A DNA stretch of 64,000 nucleotides from Microvirga sp. KLBC 81. Lineage in GTDB: Bacteria > Pseudomonadota > Alphaproteobacteria > Rhizobiales > Beijerinckiaceae. The translations under genes were made by a program, and so were the position numbers. The DNA lies in assembly GCF_003075415.1 (NCBI RefSeq), contig NZ_QDAH01000017.1:18740-82739 (forward strand), in the 5' to 3' direction. Positions 8,245 to 18,171 of this stretch are shown here, piece after piece. Position 1 is the stretch's first letter; each line of letters opens with the position of its first letter. Under the pieces are notes generated by a model, which saw nothing but the letters and a program-made list of their open reading frames with translations, was not told the DNA's origin and did no database searches.

Positions 8245-9336
8245 TCAGCGGAAGTGCTTCGACAGTTTCAAGCCTTGGGCCTGGTAGTTGGAGCCGGCCC
8301 CTGCCCCGTAGAGCACCTGCGGGCGCTCGGCCATGCGCTCATAGACCAGGCGTCCGACGATCTGCCCGTCCTCCAGGATGAAGGGGACATCGCGGGAGCG
8401 GACCTCGAGAACCGCGCGGGCCCCCTCCCCTCCTGCGCCGACGTGGCCGAAGCCCGGATCGAAAAAGCCGGCATAATGGACGCGGAACTCGCCCACGAGC
8501 GGATCAAAGGGCACCATCTCGGCCGCGTAGTCCGGCGGGACATGCACGGCCTCCTTCGAGGCCAGGATATAAAACTGGCCCGGATCGAGGATCAGGGTCC
8601 GGCTGGCATCGGCGTAAAGCGGCTCCCAGAAATCGGTGATCCGGCAGGAGCCTGGCTTGTCCACGTCCACAAGCCCCGTATGGCGTTTGGCCCGGTAGCC
8701 GATGAGATTGTCGGAGCCGAAGCCCGCCAGATCGACGCTCACCGCCACGCCGTCCTGGATCGACGGCTCGGCTGAGGTGACGACCCGCTCGCGCTCATGC
8801 AGCGCCTGGAGCTCGGCATTGCTTAAGCGCACCTCCCCCTTGCGCAGGCGCAGCTGCGAGAGGCGGGTGCCCGTCCGCACCAGGACCGGGAAGGTGCGGG
8901 GCGAGATCTCCGCGTAGAGCGGGCCGGCATAGCCCGCGCCGATGGTGTCGAATTCCTGACTGCGGTCTGTGATCACGCGGGTGAACACGTCGATACGGCC
9001 CGTCGAACTCTTGGGATTCGCGGCGGCGGAGAGGTCATCCGGCAGGGCCAGGCTTTCCTGCAGCTCGGCGATATAGACGCTGCCTGTCTCCAGGATAGCC
9101 CCGGCCGAGAGGTCGATTTCATGGAAGCTCAGCTGAGCCAAGCGGTCCTTCACCGTATGGTTGCGACCCGGCAGGAAGCTGGCGCGGACGCGATAGGCCC
9201 GACGGCCCAGCCTCAGATCGAGGCTTGCAGGCTGCACCTGATCGGAGGCGAACGGCGTCTCCGGCTTGATCACGCCTGCTTCCGCAAGGCGCATAATGGC
9301 ATCGGCCGATTGGATCCCGTCCTTCAACACAACCAT
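8245..9336 (-). CDS. dcd: 2'-deoxycytidine 5'-triphosphate deaminase, long alphaproteobacterial form
   Basis: 363 residues from the ATG at 9336 (MVVLKDGIQSADAIMRLAEAG); the frame is open 33 codons further but that part does not look coding. Two dUTPase-fold halves are seen. The first has DQVQPASLDLRLGRRAYRV and NPKSSTGRIDVFTRVI, carrying the conserved SSxxR substrate motif; the second has VPFDPLVGEFRVHYAGFFDPGFG. The double-length form is typical of Rhizobiales, whereas E. coli Dcd has about 193 residues. It converts dCTP to dUTP for thymidylate synthesis in the cytoplasm. It follows tRNA-Gly head-on and lies 73 bp downstream of a phosphatidyltransferase gene on the same strand. Confidence 0.88.
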   Translation of the reverse strand: MVVLKDGIQSADAIMRLAEAGVIKPETPFASDQVQPASLDLRLGRRAYRVRASFLPGRNHTVKDRLAQLSFHEIDLSAGAILETGSVYIAELQESLALPDDLSAAANPKSSTGRIDVFTRVITDRSQEFDTIGAGYAGPLYAEISPRTFPVLVRTGTRLSQLRLRKGEVRLSNAELQALHERERVVTSAEPSIQDGVAVSVDLAGFGSDNLIGYRAKRHTGLVDVDKPGSCRITDFWEPLYADASRTLILDPGQFYILASKEAVHVPPDYAAEMVPFDPLVGEFRVHYAGFFDPGFGHVGAGGEGARAVLEVRSRDVPFILEDGQIVGRLVYERMAERPQVLYGAGAGSNYQAQGLKLSKHFR

Positions 9337-9409
9337 GATCTTGTTCCAGGGCCCTGCCCTTATTCGAGTGTTCTTGAAGCTTAGCTGTCGACGTCGTGTA
9401 GCGGAATTG

Positions 9410-10036
9410 TCAATCCCTTTCACCATTTTCATCATGAAATGCGTGCCAGGCCAGCCCTATCCGGCCCAAGGCGCTCATGAAGGTTAATCCGGCAAAGGCA
9501 TAGGCCAGAACCGGGAAGAAGCCGGGCACCAGCATCATGGCGGCAAAGAACAGGATGGTCTCCGTCCCCTCCATGAAGCCGGCCGTGTAATAGATGGACT
9601 TGATCCCCCGGGAGCTGCCCGTGATCCCGCGCCTGGCCGCAACCGCCGCAAAGGCCAGGAAGCTCGCCCCGTTCACATAAAAGGAGGCGAGGAGAACGGC
9701 TGCAGGCACGGCATTGGACGCGGGATCCTGCAGGGCGAAGGCCAAGGGAATGGCGCCGTAGATCGCGAAATCGCAGACGGTATCGAGAAAGCCACCCCGA
9801 TCCGTCGGCCCGATGGCGCGGGCAATGGCCCCGTCGAGGCCATCGAGCACGCGGTTGAGCGCAAAGAGAAAGAGAGCTGCCGGCTCCAAGCGCAGTGCCA
9901 GCATGAAGGCAGCGGCTAACCCGGCACCTAAACCCAACAGCGTCGTGGCATCGGCGGAGACACCGGCACGGGCAAGCCCCTGCCCGATCCGATTCAAGCG
10001 CGGATCGATCCTGCGTCTCACCCACCCGTCAAGCAT
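9410..10036 (-). CDS. CDP-alcohol phosphatidyltransferase family protein
   Basis: 208 residues from the ATG at 10036, which has an AAGGAGGGGG ribosome site; an upstream extension to 10153 is rejected because it lacks one. The family motif D-x2-DG-x2-AR-x8-G-x3-D-x3-D is present as DGLDGAIARAIGPTDRGGFL followed by DTVCD (residues about 75-100). Four to six membrane helices follow. Members transfer a phosphoalcohol from a CDP-linked donor to an alcohol acceptor in the inner membrane during phospholipid synthesis. Which lipid is made cannot be told from the sequence. Confidence 0.85.
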   Translation of the reverse strand: MLDGWVRRRIDPRLNRIGQGLARAGVSADATTLLGLGAGLAAAFMLALRLEPAALFLFALNRVLDGLDGAIARAIGPTDRGGFLDTVCDFAIYGAIPLAFALQDPASNAVPAAVLLASFYVNGASFLAFAAVAARRGITGSSRGIKSIYYTAGFMEGTETILFFAAMMLVPGFFPVLAYAFAGLTFMSALGRIGLAWHAFHDENGERD

Positions 10037-10127
10037 GCCCCCTCCTTGAAGCCCTCGATTGACGGAGCTTCGTAGCCGCCTTACCACGGGGACTGAGCAT
10101 TCCACCACTGGCTTCAAGGGACCACTC

Positions 10128-10520
10128 ATGTACAAGGCCGTCACCCGCGGCATCAGCGTGACCGTGACACCCCGCTATCTGCCGGAAGAATCCTCGCCCG
10201 ACGAAAACCGCTATTTCTTTGCCTACACGGTCGAGATTATCAACCTGAGCCTCGAGCGCGTGCAGCTGCGTGCCCGCTACTGGCGCATCACCGACGAGCA
10301 AGGCCGCGTGCAGGAAGTGCGCGGCGCGGGCGTGGTTGGCGAGGAGCCGGTGCTCGGCCCCGGCGAGAGCTACAGCTATACAAGCGGCTGTCCCCTGACG
10401 ACGCCGAGCGGCACGATGCAGGGCAGCTATGTGATGGAAACCGCGGGCGGCGAAACCTTCGACGCCGAGATCCCGGCCTTTTCACTCGACATGCCGCGCA
10501 ACAGGCGCGTGCTGCATTGA
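10128..10520 (+). CDS. apaG: ApaG (Co2+/Mg2+ efflux-associated) protein
   Basis: 130 residues from the ATG at 10128 ([18 protein letters not shown]), with AAGGGA upstream. The immunoglobulin-like ApaG fold is marked by [31 protein letters not shown] and the glycine-rich [15 protein letters not shown]. The length equals the family norm of about 125-130. ApaG is a small cytoplasmic protein; mutations affect cobalt resistance and magnesium efflux, but its direct action is not settled. It is divergent from the phosphatidyltransferase and only 7 bp ahead of argE. Confidence 0.92.
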   Translation: MYKAVTRGISVTVTPRYLPEESSPDENRYFFAYTVEIINLSLERVQLRARYWRITDEQGRVQEVRGAGVVGEEPVLGPGESYSYTSGCPLTTPSGTMQGSYVMETAGGETFDAEIPAFSLDMPRNRRVLH

Positions 10521-10527
10521 GGTTCGC

Positions 10528-11700
10528 ATGTCTTTTAACGGTCAGCGGCTCACGCCGCTTGAAATGCTGGCGAAGCTGGTTGCGTTCGATACGGAGAGCG
10601 CAAAGTCCAATCTGTCCCTGATCGAGTTCGTGGAAGGCTATTTGCAAAGCTGGAGCGTGCCCTATGTGCGTGTGCCGAACGAGACCGGCGACAAGGCCGC
10701 GCTCTATGCCACCATCGGGCCGCAGGACAAGGGCGGCATCGTGCTCTCCGGCCACACGGATGTCGTGCCTGTAGCGGGCCAGAACTGGACCTCCGACCCA
10801 TTCACGCTGCGCGTCGAGAACGGGCGGGCCTATGGTCGCGGCGCGGTAGATATGAAGGCCTTCGATGCACTGGCGCTCGCACTGGTGCCCGAATTTCAGG
10901 CAGCCAATCTCAAGACGCCCATCCACATCATGCTCTCCTACGACGAGGAGACCACGTGCCTTGGCGTCGTCGACACCATTCGCCGCCTGGGCCATGACCT
11001 GCCGCTCCCGCAAGCGGTGATCGTCGGCGAGCCGACGATGCTGGAGGTCGTGGATGCGCACAAGAGCGTCGTGACCTTCACAACGACGGTACATGGATCG
11101 GAAGCGCATTCGTCCAAGCCCTATCTCGGCGCGAGCGCCGTGATGACGGCAGCGGAGATGATTGGTGAACTCAATCGCATCAGCGACGAGATGATGGAGC
11201 GCGGCGACCCGAGTGGACGCTTCGATCCGCCCTACACCACCGTGCATGTGGGCGTGATCTCGGGTGGCACGGCGCGGAACATCATCTCGAAATCATGCAC
11301 CTTCCATTGGGAGTTCCGCGGCCTGCCCAATCAGGACCCCAACGAGATTCCCGATCGGCTCGAAAAATTCGCGCAGGAGGTTGCGTTGAAGCGCCTGAAT
11401 CGCTTCGGCGATTTCGGACGCATCGAGACGACGCTTCACTCGCGTGTGCCAGGTCTCGCGCCTGAGCCCGGATCGTTTGCGGAAACATTGGCGCTGCGCC
11501 TTGCGGGCAAGAACCGCACGCACACGGTGCCGTTCGGAACGGAGGCCGGTCACTACCAGGCGGCCGGCATTCCCACCGTCGTTTGCGGCCCCGGCTCCAT
11601 CGATCAGGCGCATCAGGCAGACGAATACATCACTCTCGATCAGTTGGAAGCAGGCGCGGCCTTCATGCGCCGTCTCGCGGCGACCTGCGCCGAGTCATAA
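10528..11700 (+). CDS. argE: Acetylornithine deacetylase (M20 family)
   Basis: 390 residues, with GAGG seven bases before ATG. M20 metallohydrolase landmarks: SGHTDVVPV (first zinc His and catalytic Asp, about residue 75), YGRGAVDMKAF (bridging Asp), DEETTCLGV (catalytic Glu and metal Glu), GEPTM, and FGTEAGHYQAAG near the C-terminus (last zinc His). It removes acetate from N-acetylornithine to give ornithine. Fusion-free length and close similarity to rhizobial ArgE support this, and argD and argF lie 1-3 kb away on the other strand. A related succinyl-diaminopimelate desuccinylase is less likely. Confidence 0.88.
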   Translation: MSFNGQRLTPLEMLAKLVAFDTESAKSNLSLIEFVEGYLQSWSVPYVRVPNETGDKAALYATIGPQDKGGIVLSGHTDVVPVAGQNWTSDPFTLRVENGRAYGRGAVDMKAFDALALALVPEFQAANLKTPIHIMLSYDEETTCLGVVDTIRRLGHDLPLPQAVIVGEPTMLEVVDAHKSVVTFTTTVHGSEAHSSKPYLGASAVMTAAEMIGELNRISDEMMERGDPSGRFDPPYTTVHVGVISGGTARNIISKSCTFHWEFRGLPNQDPNEIPDRLEKFAQEVALKRLNRFGDFGRIETTLHSRVPGLAPEPGSFAETLALRLAGKNRTHTVPFGTEAGHYQAAGIPTVVCGPGSIDQAHQADEYITLDQLEAGAAFMRRLAATCAES

Positions 11701-11714
11701 TGGCCTGCACCCAC

Positions 11715-11743
11715 GCCATGCCTGGGACGAGCCCGGGCATGGC
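11715..11743. repeat. REP-like palindrome between argE and hslO
   Basis: GCCATGCC-TGGG is mirrored by CCC-GGGCATGGC with a five-base centre. It lies in the 71 bp between two convergent genes, where it can act as a two-way terminator or stabiliser. It resembles the CATGGCCGGG type palindromes near 52.4 and 55.2 kb. Confidence 0.5.
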
Positions 11744-11771
11744 GATGAGGATGCGTTAGCGGGAGCAGATT

Positions 11772-12761
11772 TTACGCTTCCGTCTTCGCGATCTCGGCTT
11801 CCACGTCGGCGGGATCGAGATCATAGAAGCGCGAGCAGAACTCACAGGTGATGCCGATACGCCCGTTGTCGCCCACCATGTCGCGGCGATCCTCGGGCGA
11901 GAAGCGGCGCATCATGCCCATGATGCGCTCGTGCGAGCAGGTGCATTCCTCATGCACGTGCTGGCCTTCAAACACGCGCACGCCACGCTCGTGAAAGAGA
12001 CGGTAGAGCAGCCGCTCGCTCGACACCGCGGGATCGATGAGCTCGTGATCTTCCACGGTCGCCAGAAGCGACTTGGCTTCGACCCAGGCATCATCCTCGG
12101 ACGGCCCGGAAAGATCCTTGGAAGGGTGGCCCTCCGGAATATCGCCGGGATGAAGGTCAGTCTGGCGCAGGCGTTCCGACGATGACGGCAGGAACTGGAT
12201 CATCAAGCCGCCCGCGCGATAGGTGTGACGGCCGCTTTCGAACTGCTCGGCAACGGCGAGACGCACCTGTGTCGGGATCTGCTCCGACTGGCGGAAATAC
12301 TGATGGGCGGCTTCCTCGAAGCCCTGGCCTTCGAGCGCAACCACGCCCTGATAGCGGCTGCGCTCCGTGCCCTGGTCGATGGTCATCGCGAGATAACCAT
12401 GACCAAGCAACTCGCCTGTGCTGGATGTTGAGGAGCCGAGCGCTTCCAGCTTCTCCTTGTCGAAGCGAGCCGTAGCGCGCAACTTATCCGGCGCGTTGAA
12501 GTCCACCACCACCATATCGATGATGCCATCGGTCTTGGTCTGAAGCTGGAAGCGGCCTTCGAGCTTCAGCGATGCGCCAAGCATGACGGTGAGCGCAGCC
12601 GCCTCACCGATGACACGGGCCACCAGGTCAGGATAGCCGTGACGGGACAGGATGGTATCGATGGAGGGACCAAGGCGCACCACGCGCCCGCGCACGTCGA
12701 GCGGCTCCACCGCGAACGGCAGAATGACGTCATCATGTCCCTCGAACGAAGTTGAACTCAT
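11772..12761 (-). CDS. hslO: Redox-regulated chaperone Hsp33
   Basis: 329 residues from the ATG at 12761, which overlaps the argF stop by 4 bp (ATGA), indicating translational coupling. The C-terminal zinc switch is present as ECTCSHERI and [11 protein letters not shown] (CxC ... CxxC). The N-terminal half carries the usual Hsp33 features ([34 protein letters not shown]). Under oxidative and heat stress the four cysteines form disulfides and the protein becomes an ATP-independent holdase. Its place at the end of an arg operon recurs in Rhizobiales (from memory). Confidence 0.93.
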   Translation of the reverse strand: MSSTSFEGHDDVILPFAVEPLDVRGRVVRLGPSIDTILSRHGYPDLVARVIGEAAALTVMLGASLKLEGRFQLQTKTDGIIDMVVVDFNAPDKLRATARFDKEKLEALGSSTSSTGELLGHGYLAMTIDQGTERSRYQGVVALEGQGFEEAAHQYFRQSEQIPTQVRLAVAEQFESGRHTYRAGGLMIQFLPSSSERLRQTDLHPGDIPEGHPSKDLSGPSEDDAWVEAKSLLATVEDHELIDPAVSSERLLYRLFHERGVRVFEGQHVHEECTCSHERIMGMMRRFSPEDRRDMVGDNGRIGITCEFCSRFYDLDPADVEAEIAKTEA

Positions 12762-13684
12762 GCGTTTGCTGCTCCAAGGCACCACGCCAGGATGCCCTTC
12801 TGTGCATGAAGCCGGTTCTCGGCCTCATCGAAGACCACGGATTGCGGACCATCCATGACGTCATCCGTCACTTCCTCGCCGCGATGCGCCGGCAGGCAGT
12901 GCATGAAGACGGCATTCTTGGCGGCCACGCTCATCAGCTTGCTGTTGACCTGATAGGGCTTCAGCAGGTTGTGGCGGCGGAACTCGTCGTCATCGCCCAT
13001 CGAGACCCAGCAATCGGTGATGACAGCATCAGCTCCTTCCGCCGCCTCGAAGGCGTCGGTCGTCACGCTGATCCTTGCTCCTTCCTGCTTTGCCCAGGAC
13101 AAAAGCTCCGGGCGCGGAGCAAGTTCCGGCGGAGATGCGATCTTCAGCGTGAAATCAAGGCGCCCCGCCGCGTGAACCCAGGAGGCGAGCACGTTGTTGG
13201 CATCGCCTACCCAGGCGATCGTGCGGCCTTCGATGGAGCCGTTGTGCTCCTCGAAGGTCATGATATCGGCCATGATCTGGCACGGATGGGTCATCTTGGT
13301 CAGGCCGTTGATGACGGGGATCGAGGCGTACTGCGCCAGCTCCGTCACCATGGCATGATCGAGCGTGCGGATCATGATGGCGTCCACATAGCGCGAGAGA
13401 ACACGCGCCGTGTCGGCGATGCTCTCGCCACGGCCAAGCTGCATCTCCTTCCCCGTGAGCATCAGCGTCTCGCCGCCAAGTTCCCGCATGCCGACATCGA
13501 AAGAGACGCGAGTGCGGGTGGAGGGCTTGTCGAACACCATGGCGAGCGTCTTGCCCTCAAGCGGGCGCTCCTTGGAGCGCTCGCCGCGGCGACGCTTGGC
13601 CTTGATCTCGGATCCGACCTTCAGGATGTGACGGATCTCAGACCCTGAAAAATCGCTGAGATCGAGAAAGTGACGAGTCGTCAT
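12758..13684 (-). CDS. argF: Ornithine carbamoyltransferase
   Basis: 308 residues. The carbamoyl-phosphate motif [13 protein letters not shown] (about 53-65), HPCQ (about 132) and the ornithine-side motif MHCLPAHRG (about 270) are all intact. It joins carbamoyl phosphate and ornithine to citrulline in arginine synthesis. Start and stop overlap both neighbours by 4 bp (argD upstream, hslO downstream), so the three genes form one tightly coupled transcript. Confidence 0.95.
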   Translation of the reverse strand: MTTRHFLDLSDFSGSEIRHILKVGSEIKAKRRRGERSKERPLEGKTLAMVFDKPSTRTRVSFDVGMRELGGETLMLTGKEMQLGRGESIADTARVLSRYVDAIMIRTLDHAMVTELAQYASIPVINGLTKMTHPCQIMADIMTFEEHNGSIEGRTIAWVGDANNVLASWVHAAGRLDFTLKIASPPELAPRPELLSWAKQEGARISVTTDAFEAAEGADAVITDCWVSMGDDDEFRRHNLLKPYQVNSKLMSVAAKNAVFMHCLPAHRGEEVTDDVMDGPQSVVFDEAENRLHAQKGILAWCLGAANA

Positions 13685-14889
13685 TGAGCTGCTCCCGGCT
13701 GAGCGGCTTTCTTCAGCTCAGCTTCCATGGCCGCGCAGGCGGCATCCAGACGATTGAAGGCTTCCGTGATGTCCGCATCCGAGATGATGAGCGGCGGCAG
13801 AAGCCGGACCACGTTGTCGCCGGCGGCGACCAGAATGAGCTTCTGAGCGCGGGCGGCGGCGATGAAATCGGTGTTGGGGACAATCGTGCGAATGCCCATG
13901 ATGAGACCTTGCCCGCGAACCTCAGCGATGATGGCCGGATGCCGATCCTTCAACTCGGCGAGACGCTGCTTCAACAGCAGCCCCTTGCGCTCGACCTCCT
14001 GCAGGAAGCCAGGCTCCAGGACGACATCGAGCACAGCATTGCCGACAGCCATGGCAAGTGGGTTGCCGCCGAAGGTCGTGCCATGCGTTCCAACCGTCAT
14101 GCCCTTCGCAGCCTCGGCCGTAGCAAGGCAAGCGCCCATCGGGAATCCGCCACCGATACCCTTGGCCACCGACATGATATCCGGCTTCACGCCCGTCAAT
14201 TCATAGGCGAACAGCTTGCCGGTGCGCCCAACACCCGTCTGAACCTCGTCGAAGATCAGAAGAAGGCCGTGTCGATCGCAGAGCGCGCGCAGCTCTTTCA
14301 TGAAGGCGGCATCGACCGGTCGCACGCCGCTCTCGCCCTGGATCGGCTCGATCATCAGGGCTGCCGTCTGCGGGCCGATGGCGGCCTTCAGGGCCTCGAG
14401 ATCATTGAAGGGCACTTGATCGAAGCCCTCTACCTTGGGGCCGAAACCTTCCAGGTATTTGGCCTGGCCACCCGCCGCGATGGTCGCCAGCGTCCGGCCA
14501 TGGAAAGCGCCCTCGAAGGTGATGATGTGGAACCGCTCAGGGTGCCCGCTCACGTAATGATAGCGGCGCGCCATCTTGACCGCCGCCTCGTTCGCCTCGG
14601 CACCCGAGTTGGTGAAGAACACCACATCCGCGAAGGTGTTCTCCACGAGGCGCTGAGCCAGCCGCTCCCCTTCGGGGATCTGATAGAGGTTCGAGGTATG
14701 CCAGATCTTGGAAGCCTGCTCCGTCAGTGCCGCCACGAGGTGGGGATGGGCATGCCCCAAGGCGTTCACGGCGATACCGGCCCCGAAATCGAGATATCGC
14801 TGCCCATCTCGGCCGTAGAGCCAGGGCCCCTCCCCCTTTTCGAAAGAAAGCTCGGCACGCGCAAAAACTGGCAGCAATGGCGATGTCAC
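13681..14889 (-). CDS. argD: Acetylornithine aminotransferase
   Basis: 402 residues; GTG start with GGAG eight bases upstream. Class III PLP aminotransferase features: [42 protein letters not shown], and the PLP lysine in [12 protein letters not shown] (near 245). It makes N-acetylornithine from the semialdehyde and glutamate and may also act in lysine synthesis. It is first in argD-argF-hslO. Its leader contains a promoter and a hairpin-T run close to the predicted transcription start (see separate entries). Confidence 0.94.
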   Translation of the reverse strand: MTSPLLPVFARAELSFEKGEGPWLYGRDGQRYLDFGAGIAVNALGHAHPHLVAALTEQASKIWHTSNLYQIPEGERLAQRLVENTFADVVFFTNSGAEANEAAVKMARRYHYVSGHPERFHIITFEGAFHGRTLATIAAGGQAKYLEGFGPKVEGFDQVPFNDLEALKAAIGPQTAALMIEPIQGESGVRPVDAAFMKELRALCDRHGLLLIFDEVQTGVGRTGKLFAYELTGVKPDIMSVAKGIGGGFPMGACLATAEAAKGMTVGTHGTTFGGNPLAMAVGNAVLDVVLEPGFLQEVERKGLLLKQRLAELKDRHPAIIAEVRGQGLIMGIRTIVPNTDFIAAARAQKLILVAAGDNVVRLLPPLIISDADITEAFNRLDAACAAMEAELKKAAQPGAAQ

Positions 14890-14949
14890 GGGTTATCTCC
14901 GCCTCTCGTGGTGACCCAAGGTCGCACCTGGAGGCCGGCCTTGAGCCTT

Positions 14950-14979
14950 AAAAAGAAAGCGCCGCCCAAGCGGGGCGGC
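14950..14979 (-). terminator. Terminator-like hairpin in the argD leader
   Basis: On the minus strand GCCGCCC pairs with GGGCGGC around a CGCTT centre, followed directly by GCTTTCTTTTT. It lies about 60 bp before the argD start and only a few bases after the predicted start of transcription. It could attenuate the arg operon or cap the 5' end. Confidence 0.6.
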
Positions 14980-14988
14980 ACGGTGGAG

Positions 14989-15016
14989 ATTCTAACGAGG
15001 TGCGAGACCCTGTCAA
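14989..15016 (-). promoter_or_regulatory. Sigma-70 type promoter of argD-argF-hslO
   Basis: Minus-strand -35 TTGACA (15016-15011) and -10 TAGAAT (14994-14989) with a 16-bp spacer, both near consensus. The predicted transcription start is near 14982. The region 14890-15279 otherwise holds the argD leader hairpin and the gcrA upstream region; no gene fits. Confidence 0.65.
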
Positions 15017-15033
15017 TTCAAGAGAAATGAAGT

Positions 15034-15239
15034 GACTCATCACGGGTAAATTTTTCCGTAAGGTGACTTCCTTGGGGAAAACGACAGGGGGTGGCCGGGG
15101 ACTCTTGCGCCCGAGTCCACCCATCCTGTAACTTCAGGGCAGTCGAGTACGGCATTCGTGCGGCGGCTCTCACCCTCAGGAGCGACCCCTCTCAGCGCGG
15201 TCGGACATCAAGTTTCTGTCCGCGAGGTACGGGGGATTC
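15034..15239. promoter_or_regulatory. Cluster of four GANTC (CcrM) sites upstream of gcrA
   Basis: GANTC occurs at 15034-15038, 15100-15104, 15113-15117 and 15235-15239, four times in 206 bp ahead of the gcrA start; a random 5-mer of this kind is expected about once per 256 bp. In Caulobacter, GcrA and CcrM methylation act together at promoters with GANTC. Regulation here is inferred. Confidence 0.45.
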
Positions 15240-15279
15240 TGGGTTCAAAGACGCGGCCACGATGGAGGCAGGTTTAAAA

Positions 15280-15810
<531 letters not shown>

Positions 15811-15834
15811 AAGCGCTACAGAGTTCCCACCAGG

Positions 15835-15867
15835 AAGGCCGCGCTGATGATCTCAGCGCGGCCTTTT
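15835..15867. terminator. Bidirectional intrinsic terminator between gcrA and phoB
   Basis: A perfect 13-bp stem, AAGGCCGCGCTGA with TCAGCGCGGCCTT, around a TGATC loop, followed by T on the plus strand. It separates two convergent genes. Confidence 0.85.
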
Positions 15868-15885
15868 GATTTCTGATGAACGATT

Positions 15886-16608
15886 TCAGCTCTCTGCGTT
15901 TGCAGCCTGCTCGGCCCGCGCGAAGGTTTCATCAAAGGAATAGCCGGCCCCGCGCACCGTGCGGATCGGATCGGGCATCTTGGGCAGGTTGATCGCCTTG
16001 CGCAGGCGGCCCACATGAACGTCCACTGTGCGCTCGTCGATATAGACGTCGTGCCCCCAGACCGCATTGAGCAGATGCTCGCGGGAGAAGACGCGACCCG
16101 GGCTCTGCATGAGAAACTCCAGCAGGCGGAACTCCGTGGGGCCCAGGTGCAGGTCCTTGCCGGAGCGGCGCACGCGATGGGTTTCGCGGTCAAGCTCCAT
16201 GTCGCCTGCCCGCAGCAATGTCGCGATATGCGCAGGCTTCGTGCGGCGCAGCAGCGCGCGGACACGGGCCAGGAGCTCCGGCACCGAGAAGGGTTTGACG
16301 ATGTAATCGTCAGCGCCCGTGGAGAGGCCGCGGATTCGGTCACCCTCCTCGCCGCGTGCCGTGAGCATAATGATCGGCAAACGCTCTGTTTCCGGACGCA
16401 CGCGGATGCGGCGGCAGAGTTCGATGCCGGAGAGGCCCGGCAGCATCCAGTCGAGCAGCACGATATCGGGCACCTGCTCGCGCAGGCGGATCTCGGCCTC
16501 GTCCCCACGCGAGACGCTATCCACCTCGTAGCCCTCAGCTTCGAGGTTGTAGCGCAGGAGCAGCGTCAACGGCTCCTCGTCCTCCACGATCAGAACGCGA
16601 GGCCCCAT
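15886..16608 (-). CDS. phoB: Phosphate regulon response regulator PhoB
   Basis: 240 residues. The receiver domain shows the acidic pair in LIVEDEEPLT, the phospho-acceptor Asp in IVLLDWMLPG (about 53), Thr in MLTARGEE and Lys in YIVKPFSVPE. The OmpR-type winged helix spans about 130-230 (LGPTEFRLLEFLM, ERTVDVHVGRLRKAIN). When phosphorylated by PhoR it binds Pho boxes and turns on phosphate-starvation genes. It is the last gene of the pst cluster, 2 bp after phoU, and should be induced with it by the Pho box before pstS. Confidence 0.95.
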   Translation of the reverse strand: MGPRVLIVEDEEPLTLLLRYNLEAEGYEVDSVSRGDEAEIRLREQVPDIVLLDWMLPGLSGIELCRRIRVRPETERLPIIMLTARGEEGDRIRGLSTGADDYIVKPFSVPELLARVRALLRRTKPAHIATLLRAGDMELDRETHRVRRSGKDLHLGPTEFRLLEFLMQSPGRVFSREHLLNAVWGHDVYIDERTVDVHVGRLRKAINLPKMPDPIRTVRGAGYSFDETFARAEQAANAES

Positions 16609-16610
16609 GG

Positions 16611-17324
16611 TCAGGCTCCTGCCTCGACGCTGGTGTCGATGGACCGGTCATTCTTAGGCCGATCAATCGCGAGCGTCTCTCCCGTCACCAGATAGTGCAC
16701 CGTCTCGGCGATATTGGTGGTGTGGTCGCCGATGCGCTCAATATTCTTGGCGCAGAACAGAAGATGCGTGCAGAACGAGATGTTGCGCGGGTCTTCCATC
16801 ATGTAGGTCAGAAGCTCGCGGAAGAGCGAGGTGTAGAGCGCGTCGATGGCGCCATCGCGCTTCCATACGTCGAGCGCGCGAGCCGTGTCTTTCTGTGCAT
16901 AGGCATCGAGAACGTCCTTGAGCTGACCCAGCACCAGATCGCTCATGTGCTGAAGACCCACTACGATCTTCTGCGGCTGGAAGTCGGAGCCGATGGCGAG
17001 CGCGCGCTTGGCGATGTTCTTGGCGAGATCGCCGATGCGCTCGACGTCGCCCGAGACACGGATGGCCGAGATGGTTTCGCGAAGGTCCACCGCCAGCGGC
17101 TGGCGACGGGCGATGGTGAGGATGGCGTTTTCCTCCACCTCGCGTTGAAGCACGTCCAGGCGCTTGTCCGAAGCAATGACGGATTGCGCCAAGGCCGTGT
17201 CGTGGCGGACGAGCGCCTGGATCGCATCGACCAGCATCTTCTCGGCGATGCCGCCCATCTCGGAAATCCTACGCCTGAGGGCCTGCAGGTCGTTGTCGTA
17301 AGAGCTGACGATATGCTCCGCCAT
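16611..17324 (-). CDS. phoU: Phosphate signalling protein PhoU
   Basis: 237 residues arranged as two related three-helix halves. Metal-site motifs are seen in both: VSGDVERIGDLAKNIAKRA near 90-110 and CAKNIERIGDHTTNIAETV near 195-215. PhoU connects the PstSCAB transporter to PhoR and keeps the regulon off when phosphate is plentiful. It lies 25 bp after pstB and 2 bp before phoB. Confidence 0.95.
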   Translation of the reverse strand: MAEHIVSSYDNDLQALRRRISEMGGIAEKMLVDAIQALVRHDTALAQSVIASDKRLDVLQREVEENAILTIARRQPLAVDLRETISAIRVSGDVERIGDLAKNIAKRALAIGSDFQPQKIVVGLQHMSDLVLGQLKDVLDAYAQKDTARALDVWKRDGAIDALYTSLFRELLTYMMEDPRNISFCTHLLFCAKNIERIGDHTTNIAETVHYLVTGETLAIDRPKNDRSIDTSVEAGA

Positions 17325-17349
17325 GGGAAGCCTCCTTGAAGCGCTTCGG

Positions 17350-18171
17350 TCAGCCGAAGCGGCCCGTTATGTAATCCTGGGTCTGTTTCTTGGACGGGTT
17401 CATGAACATCTTGGTCGTCGGCCCGAACTCGATGAGCTCACCCAGATACATGAAAGCGGTGAACTGCGAGATGCGGGCCGCCTGCTGCATGTTGTGGGTG
17501 ACGATGACGATGGTGAACTCGGAGCGGAGCTGCTCGATCAGCTCCTCGATCTTGCCGGTGGAGATCGGATCGAGCGCGGAGGTCGGCTCGTCGAGCAGGA
17601 TCACCTCGGGACGCTGCGCGATGGTGCGCGCGATGCAAAGGCGCTGCTGCTGACCACCGGAGAGACCCATGCCGGACTGGCGCAGCTTGTCCTTCACCTC
17701 GTCCCACAGGGCAGCCTTGCGCAAAGCCTCTTCCACACGGCCGTCGAGTTCGCTCCTGGGGAGTTTCTCGTAAAGGCGAATGCCGAAGGCGATGTTGTCG
17801 TAGATCGACATCGGGAACGGCGTCGGCTTCTGGAATACCATGCCCACCCGCGCGCGCAGCTCGTTCACGTCAACAGACGGAGACAGAACGTTCTGTCCAT
17901 CAAGCAGTATCTGGCCTTCGGCCCGCTGCTCCGGATAAAGGCTGTAGATGCGGTTGAACGTGCGCAGCAGCGTCGACTTTCCGCAGCCGGAGGGGCCGAT
18001 GAGAGCCGTCACCTGCCGGTCGTAGAAATCGATGGAGACGTCCTTCAGGCTGCGGAAATCGCCGTAGTAAAAGTTGAGGTTCCTGACGGCGATGCGGGCC
18101 GGTGCGTCGGCATCGGCAGCGGCCGCATTCCCGATGGCGCTGCTCGCATTAACGGCAATCGTGCTGCTCAT
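17350..18171 (-). CDS. pstB: Phosphate ABC transporter ATP-binding protein
   Basis: 273 residues. Walker [10 protein letters not shown] (about 57-65), signature [19 protein letters not shown], Walker [14 protein letters not shown] and switch His in [10 protein letters not shown] are intact. It powers phosphate import through PstC and PstA at the cytoplasmic face. The start overlaps the pstA stop by 4 bp. Confidence 0.97.
   Translation of the reverse strand: MSSTIAVNASSAIGNAAAADADAPARIAVRNLNFYYGDFRSLKDVSIDFYDRQVTALIGPSGCGKSTLLRTFNRIYSLYPEQRAEGQILLDGQNVLSPSVDVNELRARVGMVFQKPTPFPMSIYDNIAFGIRLYEKLPRSELDGRVEEALRKAALWDEVKDKLRQSGMGLSGGQQQRLCIARTIAQRPEVILLDEPTSALDPISTGKIEELIEQLRSEFTIVIVTHNMQQAARISQFTAFMYLGELIEFGPTTKMFMNPSKKQTQDYITGRFG

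Noticed and set aside
13684..15030. 448-codon plus-strand frame opposite argD
   Set aside because: Shadow of argD codons; no motif and no fitting start.
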